DNA of 64,000 nucleotides from Pedobacter xixiisoli (GCF_900215335.1 NZ_OCMT01000001.1:248001-312000); one strand, 5' to 3'; shown: positions 17,210-26,384, counted from the first letter of the stretch. The notes: generated by a model from the sequence alone, not told the origin. Numbers and translations are program-made.

Positions 17210-17800
17210 ATGAATAGGATTGGAAAAGCTTTGTTGAATTACTTGATTAAGGGCCTGTTGATTGTAATGCCCATTGCCCTTAGTATTTTCATTGTAGTTT
17301 GGGCGGTGAGTACGGTAGATAGCTGGTTAAATATCAATAACATTCTAGGTGTAGACCCCAACACTGGCGAAAGTCGTAACATTCCAGGTTTAGGTTTGGT
17401 GTTGGTTTTAGCCATTATCCTTGCGGCAGGTATTTTCGTTACTTATTTCGTTACCGAGCCAATGTATAGTTGGTTTAGGCGCTGGTTAAATAAATTGCCG
17501 CTTTTCAATTTCATTTATACCTCTATTAAAGACCTTACGGAAGCTTTTGTTGGGGATGAAAAGAAGTTTAATCATCCAGTTATAGTAGAAACTGAGGGTG
17601 AGATGAAACGTATAGGTTTTTTAACGCAAAATGATTTGAGCAAACTAGGTATGATGGATGAGGCGATCGTCTATTTTCCATTTTCCTATTCGTTCGCAGG
17701 GCAAATCTATATCGTAAAGAAAGATAAAATTAAACCACTCAATATGAGTGCTGCTGATGCAATGAAATTGGTGGTGAGTGGTGGTGTTACCCACATTTAA
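17210..17800 (+). CDS. DUF502 family integral membrane protein
   Basis: 196 residues. Two transmembrane segments (about 12-35, LLIVMPIALSIFIVVWAV, and about 60-82) flank a short periplasmic-side loop. A conserved cytoplasmic stretch follows, with LPLFNFIYTSIKDLTEAFVG and the C-terminal PFSYSFAGQIYIV typical of DUF502. The family's role is not established. It is on the same strand as murF-alr, 110 bp downstream. Its 3' end overlaps the convergent gene by four bases. Confidence 0.88.
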   Translation: MNRIGKALLNYLIKGLLIVMPIALSIFIVVWAVSTVDSWLNINNILGVDPNTGESRNIPGLGLVLVLAIILAAGIFVTYFVTEPMYSWFRRWLNKLPLFNFIYTSIKDLTEAFVGDEKKFNHPVIVETEGEMKRIGFLTQNDLSKLGMMDEAIVYFPFSYSFAGQIYIVKKDKIKPLNMSAADAMKLVVSGGVTHI

Positions 17801-18291
17801 ATACCTCTCACTGCAACCATTATCGCAACGAAGGCAATAAATGCTACCAATATACGAGAAAAGAATTCTTTGATGTAGAGACCAGCAATTAATGCTAACT
17901 CATTTTCTAAGTTTTCGCCGCTAATTGTACCCGAACCAGAAGATGCCCTAAAGTGCATTTGTGTGTCTTTGTGATTACTTAAATTCCAGCTGCTCAACCA
18001 GCTATTGCTATAATTCCATGTAAAAGGAATTTGGTCTTTTAAGGCTATAATTGCTCTAAATTGCCAAAGATGAAAGGTAATCACCCCTAGTTCTACATTG
18101 TTGTCACCGTAAATTGTGGTCGTAATATCAGAAAAACCTTTACATCTGAAATGATAGTTTTTTTGCGACATGATACCAAATGCGTGATTATTCCAAGTGT
18201 CGAAAATAAGGTTGCCACAAACTTGTCCGTTACAAAATATCATGTAAGAACTATCAAATACTCCCTTTGTCCATGTAACTACCTTTTCCAT
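17797..18291 (-). CDS. Uncharacterised protein with a C-terminal membrane anchor
   Basis: 164 residues: a soluble beta-rich N-terminal part (about 1-125) and a C-terminal hydrophobic helix (FFSRILVAFIAFVAIMVAV, about 141-159). No signal peptide, so the soluble part is probably cytoplasmic with the tail in the inner membrane. The many Trp/Asn-rich strands (TFHLWQFRAIIALKD, WNYSNSWLSSWNLS) hint at an all-beta barrel-like domain, but I cannot name a family. It is convergent with the DUF502 gene, overlapping by four bases at their stops. Confidence 0.7.
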   Translation of the reverse strand: MEKVVTWTKGVFDSSYMIFCNGQVCGNLIFDTWNNHAFGIMSQKNYHFRCKGFSDITTTIYGDNNVELGVITFHLWQFRAIIALKDQIPFTWNYSNSWLSSWNLSNHKDTQMHFRASSGSGTISGENLENELALIAGLYIKEFFSRILVAFIAFVAIMVAVRGI

Positions 18292-18487
18292 GATGTAGGC
18301 TTTTCTGTTTAGATGAATTAAAGTCTCGTACGTTACATTAAAAAAATCTATAACCCTTACTTGACTTTGATATTACAGAACGTAGCATCTCTAAGGTTGT
18401 TTGGATTTCTATATATGTAATCAAATTTTTAGAAAAGCAATGCAATTACTACTGTGATTTGCAAGTCCCGTTTTTTGCTACATCAAA

Positions 18488-18521
18488 CAAAAAAAGGAGT
18501 GCAAGAATAAACTCACACTCC
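18488..18521 (-). terminator. Terminator after the LOG-family gene
   Basis: On the minus strand GGAGTG and CACTCC flank a 14-base loop and are followed by seven Ts. It lies just beyond the stop codon at 18544. The short stem makes it a moderate terminator. The rest of the gap up to 18291 shows nothing definite. Confidence 0.65.
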
Positions 18522-18543
18522 CTCTTATTAAAAGTTAATTTCC

Positions 18544-19251
18544 TTAGAAATTCGGTTTTAGTACATATTTGTCGTAGAACCTAAAGATATGTTCAGCAGC
18601 TTCTTCTGCGGTATCTACCAATCTAAATAGGTTCAAATCTTCTGCATGGATGTTGTGTTCTTTCTCCAACATCGTGTTTTTGATCCAATCTACTAATCCT
18701 CCCCAATAATCGGAACCTACCAATACAATTGGGAAACGGGCAATTTTGCCAGTTTGGATTAACGTTAAAGCTTCAAATAACTCATCCATGGTTCCCATAC
18801 CGCCAGGCAATACAATAAAACCTTGCGAATACTTCATGAACATTACCTTGCGTATAAAGAAATAATCGAAGGTTAACAAACGACTAGGTTCAATATACTT
18901 ATTGTGGAATTGCTCAAAAGGCAAATCAATATTTAAACCAACGGATTTACCACCATTTAGGTGAGCCCCTTTGTTACCAGCTTCCATAATACCTGGACCA
19001 CCGCCTGTAATTACGCCATACCCACGTTCGGTTAATAATTGTCCGCACTGTACAGCCAATTGATAATAAGGATTGGTTTCTGCTGTTCTAGCCGAACCAA
19101 AAATACTCACACAAGGACCAATTTTCGATAATTTTTCGAAACCATCCACAAATTCGGCCATGATTTTAAAAATCTGCCAGCTATCGGTTACTTTAATTTC
19201 TTGCCAATCCTTGTTGGCAAAGGCACTTCTTATCTTCTCTTCACTGTTCAT
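18544..19251 (-). CDS. LOG-family Rossmann-fold nucleotide-processing protein
   Basis: 235 residues of the TIGR00730/LOG family, which hydrolyse cytokinin-type or other nucleoside 5'-monophosphates to base and ribose 5-phosphate. The active-site motifs are GGGPGIMEAGNKGA and LPGGMGTMDELFEAL (the PGGxGTxxE signature). VSIFGSAR is the N-terminal strand of the Rossmann-like fold. It is cytoplasmic. Upstream (15 bp gap) is a sodium:solute symporter on the same strand, so both may be one transcript ending at the terminator at 18488. Confidence 0.9.
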   Translation of the reverse strand: MNSEEKIRSAFANKDWQEIKVTDSWQIFKIMAEFVDGFEKLSKIGPCVSIFGSARTAETNPYYQLAVQCGQLLTERGYGVITGGGPGIMEAGNKGAHLNGGKSVGLNIDLPFEQFHNKYIEPSRLLTFDYFFIRKVMFMKYSQGFIVLPGGMGTMDELFEALTLIQTGKIARFPIVLVGSDYWGGLVDWIKNTMLEKEHNIHAEDLNLFRLVDTAEEAAEHIFRFYDKYVLKPNF

Positions 19252-19266
19252 AGACTAATATTAGGA

Positions 19267-20775
19267 TTAAAATCTAGTTTGCTGGTCCGTTTTTTTCGAA
19301 ATCAGCAATAATCCCATAAATGTAATGAATCCGTTTATTAAAATCAGTTCTACGCTAAAAACATATCCTCCTAAAAGCTCTTTTGAATTACTAGCAAAGA
19401 AATAACATATAATAGGAGATACGATGCAAACAATAGGAACAAGTTTATCATGTAAGCCACGAGATTTTACAAATAAACCGAACGAGTAAAGTCCTAATAA
19501 TGGACCATAAGTGTAGGATGCGATTAAGAAAATTAAACTCACTACCGATGAACTATTCAGTGCGTTGATCACCAAGATTACGAAGAACATGATTAGCGAA
19601 AAAGCAACGTGAACTAGGTGTCTTTTCTTAACGGCGTCTGGTTTATTGGCATTTTCTTTTTTGCCCATACCTAAGAAATCCACACAGAAAGAAGTAGTTA
19701 AAGCAGTTAAAGCACTATCTGTAGTAGCAAAAGTTGCCGCGGTTAAACCCAACATAAATACAATTGCCGGAATGGTGGTTAAATGATTTAACGCGATTTC
19801 TGGGAATAAAAGGTCGGTTCGAGGATTACCCGTAACGTGGTCTAAAGGAATTTGTATGCCATTTTTTGTAGCGAAAATGTACAACAAAGCACCTACGCTT
19901 AAGAAGAAAATATTTAGCACTACAAATATCCCTGTAAAGGTAAACATGTTCTTTTGTGCTTCACCAATGGTTTTCATGCTCAGGTTTTTTTGCATCAAAT
20001 CTTGGTCTAGCCCAGTCATAGCGATGGTTACGAAAATACCGCCGATAAATTGCTTACTGAAGTAAAACTTACTAGACAGGAAATCCTCAAAAAAGAATAC
20101 TTTAGAATAGCTACTGCTTTTAATGGTTTCAAATGCTTGGGGAATGCTTAGGTTTAAGCTGTCGCAAATGAAATAAATGGTTAGAAACACAGAAAGCACT
20201 AAGAAAAACGTTTGAAGTGTATCGGTAATGATGATTGTTTTTAACCCTCCTTTAAAGGTGTACGACCAAATTAAACCTAAAGAAATCAATACCGTTACCC
20301 AAAATGGAATGTTATAACTATCGAAAATAAAACGTTGCAATACAATTACTACCAAATACAATCTAGTGGCCGAGCCTAAAGTTCTACTAATTAGGAAGAT
20401 AAATGCTGCTGTTTTATAGCTGTAAAAGCCTAAACGTTGTTCAATATAACTATATATTGAGGTGAGGTTCATTCTATAATACAGTGGTAGCAGTACTGTG
20501 GCAATAATGATAAAACCAACTGCATTACCCAGTACAAACTGAAAATACTGGAATTGATTACCGCCAGGAGCACCAACTTCACCTGGAACTGATATGAAAG
20601 TAACACCAGATAAGGCAGTGCCGATCATGCCAAAAGCAACTAAATACCATTTTGAGTTCTTGTTTGCCAAGAAAAATGTCGAATTGTCGGATGAATTTTT
20701 TGAGGTCGCAAATGCGATGGTAATTAGAAGACCAAAGTAGCCCACTAAAAAGCATAATAGTAATGTAGAACTCAT
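19267..20775 (-). CDS. Sodium:solute symporter (SSS family)
   Basis: 502 residues with about 13 hydrophobic segments through the whole length, as in SSS transporters. Family-type stretches include the first helix GYFGLLITIAFATSK, the GMIGTALSGVTFISVPGEV segment early on, and the LGLTAATFATTDSALTALTT segment in TM8, which holds the Na-site Ser/Thr residues. The substrate (sugar, amino acid or organic acid) cannot be read from sequence. It is located in the inner membrane, upstream of the LOG-family gene and probably co-transcribed with it. Confidence 0.9.
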   Translation of the reverse strand: MSSTLLLCFLVGYFGLLITIAFATSKNSSDNSTFFLANKNSKWYLVAFGMIGTALSGVTFISVPGEVGAPGGNQFQYFQFVLGNAVGFIIIATVLLPLYYRMNLTSIYSYIEQRLGFYSYKTAAFIFLISRTLGSATRLYLVVIVLQRFIFDSYNIPFWVTVLISLGLIWSYTFKGGLKTIIITDTLQTFFLVLSVFLTIYFICDSLNLSIPQAFETIKSSSYSKVFFFEDFLSSKFYFSKQFIGGIFVTIAMTGLDQDLMQKNLSMKTIGEAQKNMFTFTGIFVVLNIFFLSVGALLYIFATKNGIQIPLDHVTGNPRTDLLFPEIALNHLTTIPAIVFMLGLTAATFATTDSALTALTTSFCVDFLGMGKKENANKPDAVKKRHLVHVAFSLIMFFVILVINALNSSSVVSLIFLIASYTYGPLLGLYSFGLFVKSRGLHDKLVPIVCIVSPIICYFFASNSKELLGGYVFSVELILINGFITFMGLLLISKKTDQQTRF

Positions 20776-20984
20776 ATATAATTTGATTAGTTGCTAAAAG
20801 TAGCAAAAACTTGCTAAAACTTGCAACTTGGTTTTTAAAAACAGCAAAAGTTAGTAAAAATAAATGGAGTTGAGTTTTAGCTTTGCCATAAACCTGCTCC
20901 GAGTCTAGCAATTAATTTGTAATTAATATGATAAGACCAGAAATAATCTGTGCATCTGTGGCAAATAACTAATAAATTTGTACC

Positions 20985-21602
20985 ATGAATTTTTCTTCCA
21001 AGCTGCTAGAGGATGCGGTGAATGAGTTTGGTAAGTTACCTGGAATTGGTCAGAAGACGGCCTTACGCTTAGTATTGCATCTTTTGAACAAAGACCAAAG
21101 CGAAGTAGCGCAATTTGGAAACACCTTGATTAAACTAAAAAGCGAAATCAAAAATTGCGTGGTTTGCCATAATATTTCTGATTTTGATACCTGCAGTATT
21201 TGTGCGGCTGTCAAGAGAGAAAAAGAGATAATTTGCGTGGTAGAAGATACCCGCGATGTAATGGCTATCGAAAATACAAATCAATATTTTGGGGTTTACC
21301 ATGTTTTGGGAGGATTAATTTCTCCAATGGATGGTGTTGGACCATCAGATTTAAATATTGAAACCTTGGTGGAACGAGTAAAAGAGGCTGACGTTAAAGA
21401 AATTATATTAGCTTTGAGTGCTAATATGGAAGGTGATACTACCTTATTCTATCTCCATAAAAAACTGAAAGATTTTAACATCCCTATTACCACTATTGCT
21501 AGAGGAATTGCCTTTGGCGGAGAATTGGAATATGCCGACGAAGTGACTTTAGGTAGGTCTATTGTTACCCGCGTACCTTATGAAAATACCTTAATGAAGT
21601 AA
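20985..21602 (+). CDS. recR: Recombination mediator RecR
   Basis: 205 residues, full length. An N-terminal helix-hairpin-helix region ([17 protein letters not shown]) is followed by a four-Cys zinc finger ([16 protein letters not shown], about residues 58-73). A Toprim domain with [15 protein letters not shown] and [16 protein letters not shown] follows, and the end is [20 protein letters not shown]. RecR with RecO/RecF loads RecA onto gapped DNA. It starts an apparent operon with the SDR gene (3-bp gap) and the TPR histidine kinase. Confidence 0.97.
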   Translation: MNFSSKLLEDAVNEFGKLPGIGQKTALRLVLHLLNKDQSEVAQFGNTLIKLKSEIKNCVVCHNISDFDTCSICAAVKREKEIICVVEDTRDVMAIENTNQYFGVYHVLGGLISPMDGVGPSDLNIETLVERVKEADVKEIILALSANMEGDTTLFYLHKKLKDFNIPITTIARGIAFGGELEYADEVTLGRSIVTRVPYENTLMK

Positions 21603-21605
21603 ATT

Positions 21606-22421
21606 ATGAGTTTGAAAGATAAAGTTGTTGTAATTACAGGGGCGTCTTCTGGCATTGGTAAAGCGTTGGCTGAAGAAATGGCCAAGCGTGGAGCCAACTT
21701 GGTATTGGGCGCTCGTCAATATGTAACGTTGTGCGAAATTACTGCAGAATTGCAGCAAAAATATAGTGTTAAGGCATTAGCTATCCAAGCTGATGTAACT
21801 AAAAAAGAAGATTGCAAATCATTAATTGACCAAGCTACGTTAACTTTTGGGAAGATAGATATCCTGATTAATAACGCTGGTTTATCTATGCGTGCCTTAT
21901 TTAATGATGTAGATTTAGCAGTACTTAAAAACCTGATGGATGTGAATTTTTGGGGAACAGTATATTGCACTAAATATGCTTTGCCAGAAATTTTAAAAAC
22001 TGGTGGAAGTGTGGTAGCAGTTTCTTCTATTGCAGGCTATCGTGGTTTGCCGGGGCGCACAGGCTATTCGTCTTCTAAATTTGCCATGAACGGATTTATG
22101 GAGTGTCTACGTACTGAACTGCTAAGAACTGGCGTTCATGTAATGGTGGCTTGCCCAGGTTTTACCACATCAAACATCCGAGTTGCAGCATTGTCTCAAG
22201 ACGGTAACGCACACGGAGAGACCAGTATGGAAGAGGGTAAGATGATGAGTGCCGAAGAAGTGGCACAACGTATTTGCGACGGCATTGAACAGCGAAAAAG
22301 AACGTTGGTAATGACTCGTCAGGGCAAATTAGCAGTTTGGGTAAATAAATTATTTCCGGCATTTGCCGATAAAAAGGTATTCGAACTTTTTACGAAAGAA
22401 AAGAATCCACTGATAAAATAA
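21606..22421 (+). CDS. Short-chain dehydrogenase/reductase (SDR)
   Basis: 271 residues. The cofactor motif GASSGIGKA is at the N terminus, followed by the NNAG-type motif INNAGLSM, the catalytic Ser in AVSSIAGYRG, and the YxxxK motif in GYSSSKFAM. It is an NAD(P)-dependent oxidoreductase of unknown substrate, the classical SDR type. Stop and next start overlap by one base (TAATG), coupling it to the histidine kinase. Confidence 0.93.
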   Translation: MSLKDKVVVITGASSGIGKALAEEMAKRGANLVLGARQYVTLCEITAELQQKYSVKALAIQADVTKKEDCKSLIDQATLTFGKIDILINNAGLSMRALFNDVDLAVLKNLMDVNFWGTVYCTKYALPEILKTGGSVVAVSSIAGYRGLPGRTGYSSSKFAMNGFMECLRTELLRTGVHVMVACPGFTTSNIRVAALSQDGNAHGETSMEEGKMMSAEEVAQRICDGIEQRKRTLVMTRQGKLAVWVNKLFPAFADKKVFELFTKEKNPLIK

Positions 22422-24403
22422 TGAAGATAAAAAAGTACAAGACATCCATTTTTGCTTTGCTTGGAGTTTTGTTCCTAAATCAGTTTTTCTTGCTTCAAGC
22501 TTTTGGTCAGCAGTTACCCAAAACGTTGAATAACAGTAAGGATTACATCAATATCATTAAATACTATCGATACCTCAATCCCGATTCGGCTTTGTTTTAC
22601 GTGAATGAAGGATTAAAACGAGCGCAAGAAGAGGGAGATGAACTGGGGAAAGCAGCTTTGCTAAACCAATTTGGGATGATTGAAGATAATGCGACGAGAT
22701 ATAGGGAATCGAGGGAAAAGTATTTGCAAGCAGAGGCAATTTATCGCGAGCAGGGAGATGACATAGGTTTGGCTGCCACTATCGTAAGGTTAGGAGTGGT
22801 AGAAAAACGTAAGGGAAACTATGATAAGGCACTTGCTTATTTCATGGATGCATTGAGTATTAGTGAAAAAAACAAGCACAAATTAGGAATGCTTGAGGGG
22901 CGTGTAGTGTTTGCCGAAACCTATTACAATTTGGGAGAGTACGAAAATGCACTCAGTAACCTTCGTATTGCGGAAGAAATAGACAAGCAAATTCCGTTAT
23001 CCAATCTGTCTCTAAATATGTATATCAATTTCGGTTATGTGTACACGCAAAAAGGTGAGTATGCAAAAGCCATTGAATATGTCGAAAAAGGATTATCAAA
23101 AAGTAATAAGGTTGAGTATAATGGCTTAAAAATAAGTTTGTTGTTGCAATTAGGTACTGTTTATTTTAGAAGTGGTAAGCAAGAGCAATCTATCAAGATT
23201 TTTAAGGAAGCTTTGGCTTTTACTCGAAAAATAAAAAATGTACTTCGTGAGCAGTTTACACTCGTAGAACTTTCACAAGTGTATGTGAAGAAGCAACCAG
23301 ATAGTGCGCTATTTTATCTTTCACAGGCCTTAAAAATTGCTGAAGAGCATAAAATGTATCGGCAACAAATTGCTGCTTTAGATAAGATTGGAGATTTATA
23401 TAAGGCCAAAGGTAATTTAGCAAAAGCACTTTCTTCTAGGGAAAAACGCAATGAAATTGCCGAACAATTTTTTTATAAAGATATGGCTAAGCAGGTTGCT
23501 AGCCTAGAAAGTGCTTATGAATTAGAGAAATCAAAGGCTCAACTTAACGAGCTGACGGTAGAGAGTAAAGAGCAACAGATTGTTTCTTACATCATTTTAT
23601 CTGTTGCTGTGGGTACTTTTTTAGTGCTCATTATTACACTGGTTTACTATTTTCGTTCTAAACATCTCAATAAATTATTAAGAAAAGCAAATCTCGAATT
23701 AGAAGAAAGTAACGATATTAAGGACAAGTTTTTTTCTATCATTGCTCACGACATTCGTTCTCCGCTGGTTTCTACTATCAGTATTTTGGGCTTGATAAAT
23801 GATAAGGAATTAGATGAACGTACCCAGCACGAGCTTGTGAATAAGTTAATGTTGCACTGCGATAGTAGTTTAGAAATTTTGGATAAGCTGCTGAAATGGG
23901 GACAGATGCAAATCAAAGGGGTACGATTAAATACTTCAGAGTTTAATCCAATGCCGAATATTATTAGAAATTTGGCCTTATTACAGGAAGCTGCTGAGCA
24001 AAAGAATATTGCTATAGATGTTGATATTCCAGAAGATATTACCCTTTACGCCGATGCCGACCATTTTGATTTTGTAATTAGAAATTTAACTGCCAATGCT
24101 ATAAAATTTACAAAGGAAAATGGCGAAGTAAAGTTAAAAGCAGAAGCTTTAGGAAAAAATAAAATCAAGTTTGAAGTGAAGGATAATGGCGTGGGTATTA
24201 GTCAAGCGAGAATTGAAAAGCTGTTTGAACTGTCTGCAACGGGAACTAAAGGTACTAAAGCAGAGGAAGGAACAAGCTTGGGGCTTATTATTTGTAGAGA
24301 GTTCGTAATCGCCAATGAAGGCGAGTTAAATGTAGAAAGTGTAGTAGGAAAGGGGGCAACGTTTTCTTTTACTATGAAAGGTTTTATAAAAAAGATTGCA
24401 TAA
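22421..24403 (+). CDS. TPR-repeat sensor histidine kinase
   Basis: 660 residues. A signal peptide (to about 30) is followed by a periplasmic tetratricopeptide region of about 6-7 repeats (about 40-350), a short coiled segment, and a transmembrane helix (about 388-411). The kinase core then has an H-box with His443 (IIAHDIRSPL), an N-box RNLTANAIKF, a G1 motif VKDNGVGIS and a G2-like GTSLGLIICREF. All catalytic elements are present, but there is no receiver domain or response regulator next to it. This architecture is common in Bacteroidota. It overlaps the SDR stop by one base. Confidence 0.92.
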   Translation: MKIKKYKTSIFALLGVLFLNQFFLLQAFGQQLPKTLNNSKDYINIIKYYRYLNPDSALFYVNEGLKRAQEEGDELGKAALLNQFGMIEDNATRYRESREKYLQAEAIYREQGDDIGLAATIVRLGVVEKRKGNYDKALAYFMDALSISEKNKHKLGMLEGRVVFAETYYNLGEYENALSNLRIAEEIDKQIPLSNLSLNMYINFGYVYTQKGEYAKAIEYVEKGLSKSNKVEYNGLKISLLLQLGTVYFRSGKQEQSIKIFKEALAFTRKIKNVLREQFTLVELSQVYVKKQPDSALFYLSQALKIAEEHKMYRQQIAALDKIGDLYKAKGNLAKALSSREKRNEIAEQFFYKDMAKQVASLESAYELEKSKAQLNELTVESKEQQIVSYIILSVAVGTFLVLIITLVYYFRSKHLNKLLRKANLELEESNDIKDKFFSIIAHDIRSPLVSTISILGLINDKELDERTQHELVNKLMLHCDSSLEILDKLLKWGQMQIKGVRLNTSEFNPMPNIIRNLALLQEAAEQKNIAIDVDIPEDITLYADADHFDFVIRNLTANAIKFTKENGEVKLKAEALGKNKIKFEVKDNGVGISQARIEKLFELSATGTKGTKAEEGTSLGLIICREFVIANEGELNVESVVGKGATFSFTMKGFIKKIA

Positions 24404-24418
24404 AAAATAACATCGGTG

Positions 24419-24449
24419 TTGCATTTAAAGAAAAACAATCACATATTTG
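24419..24449 (+). promoter_or_regulatory. Probable promoter of the trp leader
   Basis: TTG at 24419-24421, a 20-base spacer, and CATATTTG at 24442-24449, one mismatch from TAnnTTTG. It would start RNA at about 24455-24457, putting the leader ATG at or next to the 5' end, so the leader peptide may be translated as leaderless mRNA. An upstream promoter is also possible. Confidence 0.5.
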
Positions 24450-24457
24450 CTTACAGA

Positions 24458-24511
24458 ATGAGACAAGTAAACGTAAATACAATTTGGTGGTGGCATAACG
24501 CAATAGCGTGA
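24458..24511 (+). CDS. trpL: trp operon leader peptide (three consecutive Trp codons)
   Basis: A 17-codon reading frame, MRQVNVNTIWWWHNAIA followed by TGA. Three tandem TGG codons sit at 24485-24493. Such clustering of the rarest amino acid directly before trp genes is the hallmark of ribosome-mediated attenuation. A stop codon at 24509-24511 lies just before an RNA segment (24513-24521) that can pair with the arm of a terminator (24553-24561). Too short for ordinary gene finding. Translation is inferred from this arrangement. Confidence 0.85.
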   Translation: MRQVNVNTIWWWHNAIA

Positions 24512-24581
24512 TGTAACCTTTTGTACGTTTATTTTTTAATAAGAATATTTTGAAAGGTTGCTGATGAGGCAACCTTTTTTT
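24494..24581 (+). promoter_or_regulatory. trp attenuator with alternative antiterminator and terminator
   Basis: Two exclusive pairings share 24553-24561 (AAAGGTTGC). The antiterminator pairs GTAACCTTT (24513-24521) with it, nine pairs including one G-U. The terminator pairs it with GCAACCTTT (24569-24577), followed by Ts to 24581. A ribosome stalled at the Trp codons leaves 24513-24521 free, allowing the antiterminator. A ribosome that reaches the UGA at 24509 masks it and lets the terminator form. A minor hairpin (24494-24501 with 24506-24513) may pause RNA polymerase. The pairings are read from sequence; regulation is inference. Confidence 0.8.
24553..24581 (+). terminator. Terminator stem of the trp attenuator
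   Basis: AAAGGTTGC and GCAACCTTT form a nine-pair stem with the loop TGATGAG, followed by a run of Ts. It lies 66 bp upstream of the trpD start codon at 24647, well placed to cut off the operon when Trp is plentiful. Confidence 0.88.
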
Positions 24582-24646
24582 GTTATACAACGATGAAGCC
24601 GAATCAACTTGTTTGAGAAGCTCTCATCAACCGTAAAGAATAATAG

Positions 24647-25636
24647 ATGAAAAAAATACTTAACCATTTATTTGAAAATAAAACTTTTAGTAGAGCTGAA
24701 GCCCAAAAAATATTAACTTCAATTGCTTTGGGAGAGTTTAACCATTCGCAGATAGCTGCTTTTATTACGGCTTATGGCATGAGAAATATCACCGTTGAGG
24801 AACTCCAAGGTTTTCGCGATGCGATGTTGGATTTATGCCTAAAGGTGGATTTCTCAGACTTTGAATTGATAGATCTTTGCGGAACTGGTGGCGATGGAAA
24901 AGATACCTTCAATATTTCTACTTTGGCCTCATTTGTAGTGGCCGGTGCCGGACATCAAGTGGCGAAACACGGTAATTATGGGGTATCTTCTGGCTGTGGT
25001 TCTAGTAACGTAATGGAGTATTTGGGCTATTCGTTCACTAACCAAGAAAATGAACTGAAACGCAGTTTAGATAAAGCGGGAATTTGCTTCATCCATGCAC
25101 CTTTGTTCAATCCGGCGATGAAAACCGTAGCACCCATCCGAAGGGAATTGGGCGTAAAAACTTTCTTCAACATGTTGGGGCCAATGTGTAATCCGGCGAA
25201 GCCGAAAAACCAAATGGTAGGTGTGTTTAGTTTAGAATTGGCTCGTATTTATGCTTACTTATATCAACAAACAGATAAAAACTATAGTATTGTTCACGCA
25301 GTAGATGGTTTTGATGAAGTTTCGTTAACCTGTGATTTTAAAACCTTCACTAAAAAAGGAGAAGCTTTATTGAAAGTGGCTGACTTAGGTTTCGAGCAAT
25401 TGGAAGAGAAACAAATTCAAGGGGGAGATACCATTGAATCGTCTGCCAAAATATTTATGGATGTTTTAGAAGGAAATGCTACTGATGCACAGACAAATGT
25501 TGTGCTATGCAACGCAGCATTGGCAATTCAAACTATTAAGCAAGATAAAGCTTTTGCAGATTGTTATTATGAAGCGGAAGAATCGTTGTTAAGTAAAAAG
25601 GCATTGGGAAGCTTTAGGAAATTAGTTAACGGATAA
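24647..25636 (+). CDS. trpD: Anthranilate phosphoribosyltransferase
   Basis: 329 residues. It attaches phosphoribosyl to anthranilate, the second step of tryptophan synthesis after anthranilate formation. Signature motifs are DLCGTGGDGKDTFNISTLAS (PRPP-binding GTGGD) and AKHGNYGVSSGCGSS, with RRELGVKTFFNMLGPMCNP later. First structural gene after the attenuator. Upstream is a histidine kinase, and no trpE or trpG is in the window. Confidence 0.96.
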   Translation: MKKILNHLFENKTFSRAEAQKILTSIALGEFNHSQIAAFITAYGMRNITVEELQGFRDAMLDLCLKVDFSDFELIDLCGTGGDGKDTFNISTLASFVVAGAGHQVAKHGNYGVSSGCGSSNVMEYLGYSFTNQENELKRSLDKAGICFIHAPLFNPAMKTVAPIRRELGVKTFFNMLGPMCNPAKPKNQMVGVFSLELARIYAYLYQQTDKNYSIVHAVDGFDEVSLTCDFKTFTKKGEALLKVADLGFEQLEEKQIQGGDTIESSAKIFMDVLEGNATDAQTNVVLCNAALAIQTIKQDKAFADCYYEAEESLLSKKALGSFRKLVNG

Positions 25637-25643
25637 ATTAATT

Positions 25644-25711
25644 ACCACCTTAGAAACCTAAGTACATCTTAGTTACTAAGCGCTTAAGTGACCTGAGATG
25701 TCTAAGGTGGT
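25644..25711. repeat. Palindromic element between trpD and trpF
   Basis: Arms ACCACCTTAGA (25644-25654) and TCTAAGGTGGT (25701-25711) are exact complements. Inner pieces (CATCT/AGATG and a central AAGCGCTT) make it an imperfect palindrome of about 68 bp. It starts eight bases after the trpD stop. It is not a typical terminator, because the operon must continue. Confidence 0.75.
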
Positions 25712-25722
25712 TAAAAATTGAT

Positions 25723-26361
25723 ATGAAACCAAAAATCAAAGTTTGTGGAATGAAATATGCGGCTAACATTGCTGCCGTAGCCGATTTACAGCCCAATTAT
25801 TTGGGGTTTATCTTCTATGAGAAATCGCCGAGATACATTAGTGAAGTTTCTGCCGAACTGATTAAATACGTACCGCAAGAAATTAAAACTGTTGGTGTTT
25901 TTGTAGATGAAGATTTGGAAACTGTAAAAGCTTTAGTTACTAAACACAATCTAAAAGCGGTGCAGCTGCATGGAAAAGAAGATGTATCCTATTGTAAAGA
26001 AATGAAGCAAATAGGCGTGGAGGTGATCAAAGCTTTTGGCATCCATCCAGATTTTGATTTTAGTGCGTTGGAAGATTACGGATCTGAGGTAGATTATTTT
26101 CTGTTCGATACACAAACGCCAGCGCATGGCGGCTCAGGTAAAGTTTTCGATTGGACATTGCTTAATAACTATCAACTGAGCAAACCTTACTTTTTGAGTG
26201 GTGGAATAGATTTAGGGCATGTTGAACAAATTAAAGCGATTAAAGACGAACGATTATACGCTATAGATATCAATAGCAAATTTGAGCAAGAGCCTGGATT
26301 GAAAGATATAGCTAGATTGAAGGAATTTTTTAAAGAATTGAATTCATTACCGTTGGTTTAA
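25723..26361 (+). CDS. trpF: Phosphoribosylanthranilate isomerase
   Basis: 212 residues, a TIM-barrel enzyme that isomerises phosphoribosylanthranilate to the carboxyphenylamino-deoxyribulose phosphate. Signatures are KVCGMKYAANI at the start (catalytic Cys), YLGFIFYEKSPRY, the phosphate-binding HGGSGKVFDW, and LSGGIDLGHV. The stop codon lies inside the palindrome at 26350-26369. trpC, which would use its product, is not adjacent. Confidence 0.96.
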   Translation: MKPKIKVCGMKYAANIAAVADLQPNYLGFIFYEKSPRYISEVSAELIKYVPQEIKTVGVFVDEDLETVKALVTKHNLKAVQLHGKEDVSYCKEMKQIGVEVIKAFGIHPDFDFSALEDYGSEVDYFLFDTQTPAHGGSGKVFDWTLLNNYQLSKPYFLSGGIDLGHVEQIKAIKDERLYAIDINSKFEQEPGLKDIARLKEFFKELNSLPLV

Positions 26362-26369
26362 ACCAACGG
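26350..26369. repeat. Perfect 20-bp palindrome over the trpF stop
   Basis: CCGTTGGTTTAAACCAACGG is its own reverse complement and contains the trpF stop codon (26359-26361). An A-rich run, then trpB at 26385, follows. The plus strand has no T-run, so it should not terminate strongly. It may act in RNA processing or stability. Confidence 0.8.
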
Positions 26370-26384
26370 CAAAAAAAATAAAAC

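Noticed and set aside
24384..24590. Minus-strand frame over the trp leader region
   Set aside because: It overlaps the histidine kinase end, the Trp-codon leader and the terminator, and has no recognisable protein features.
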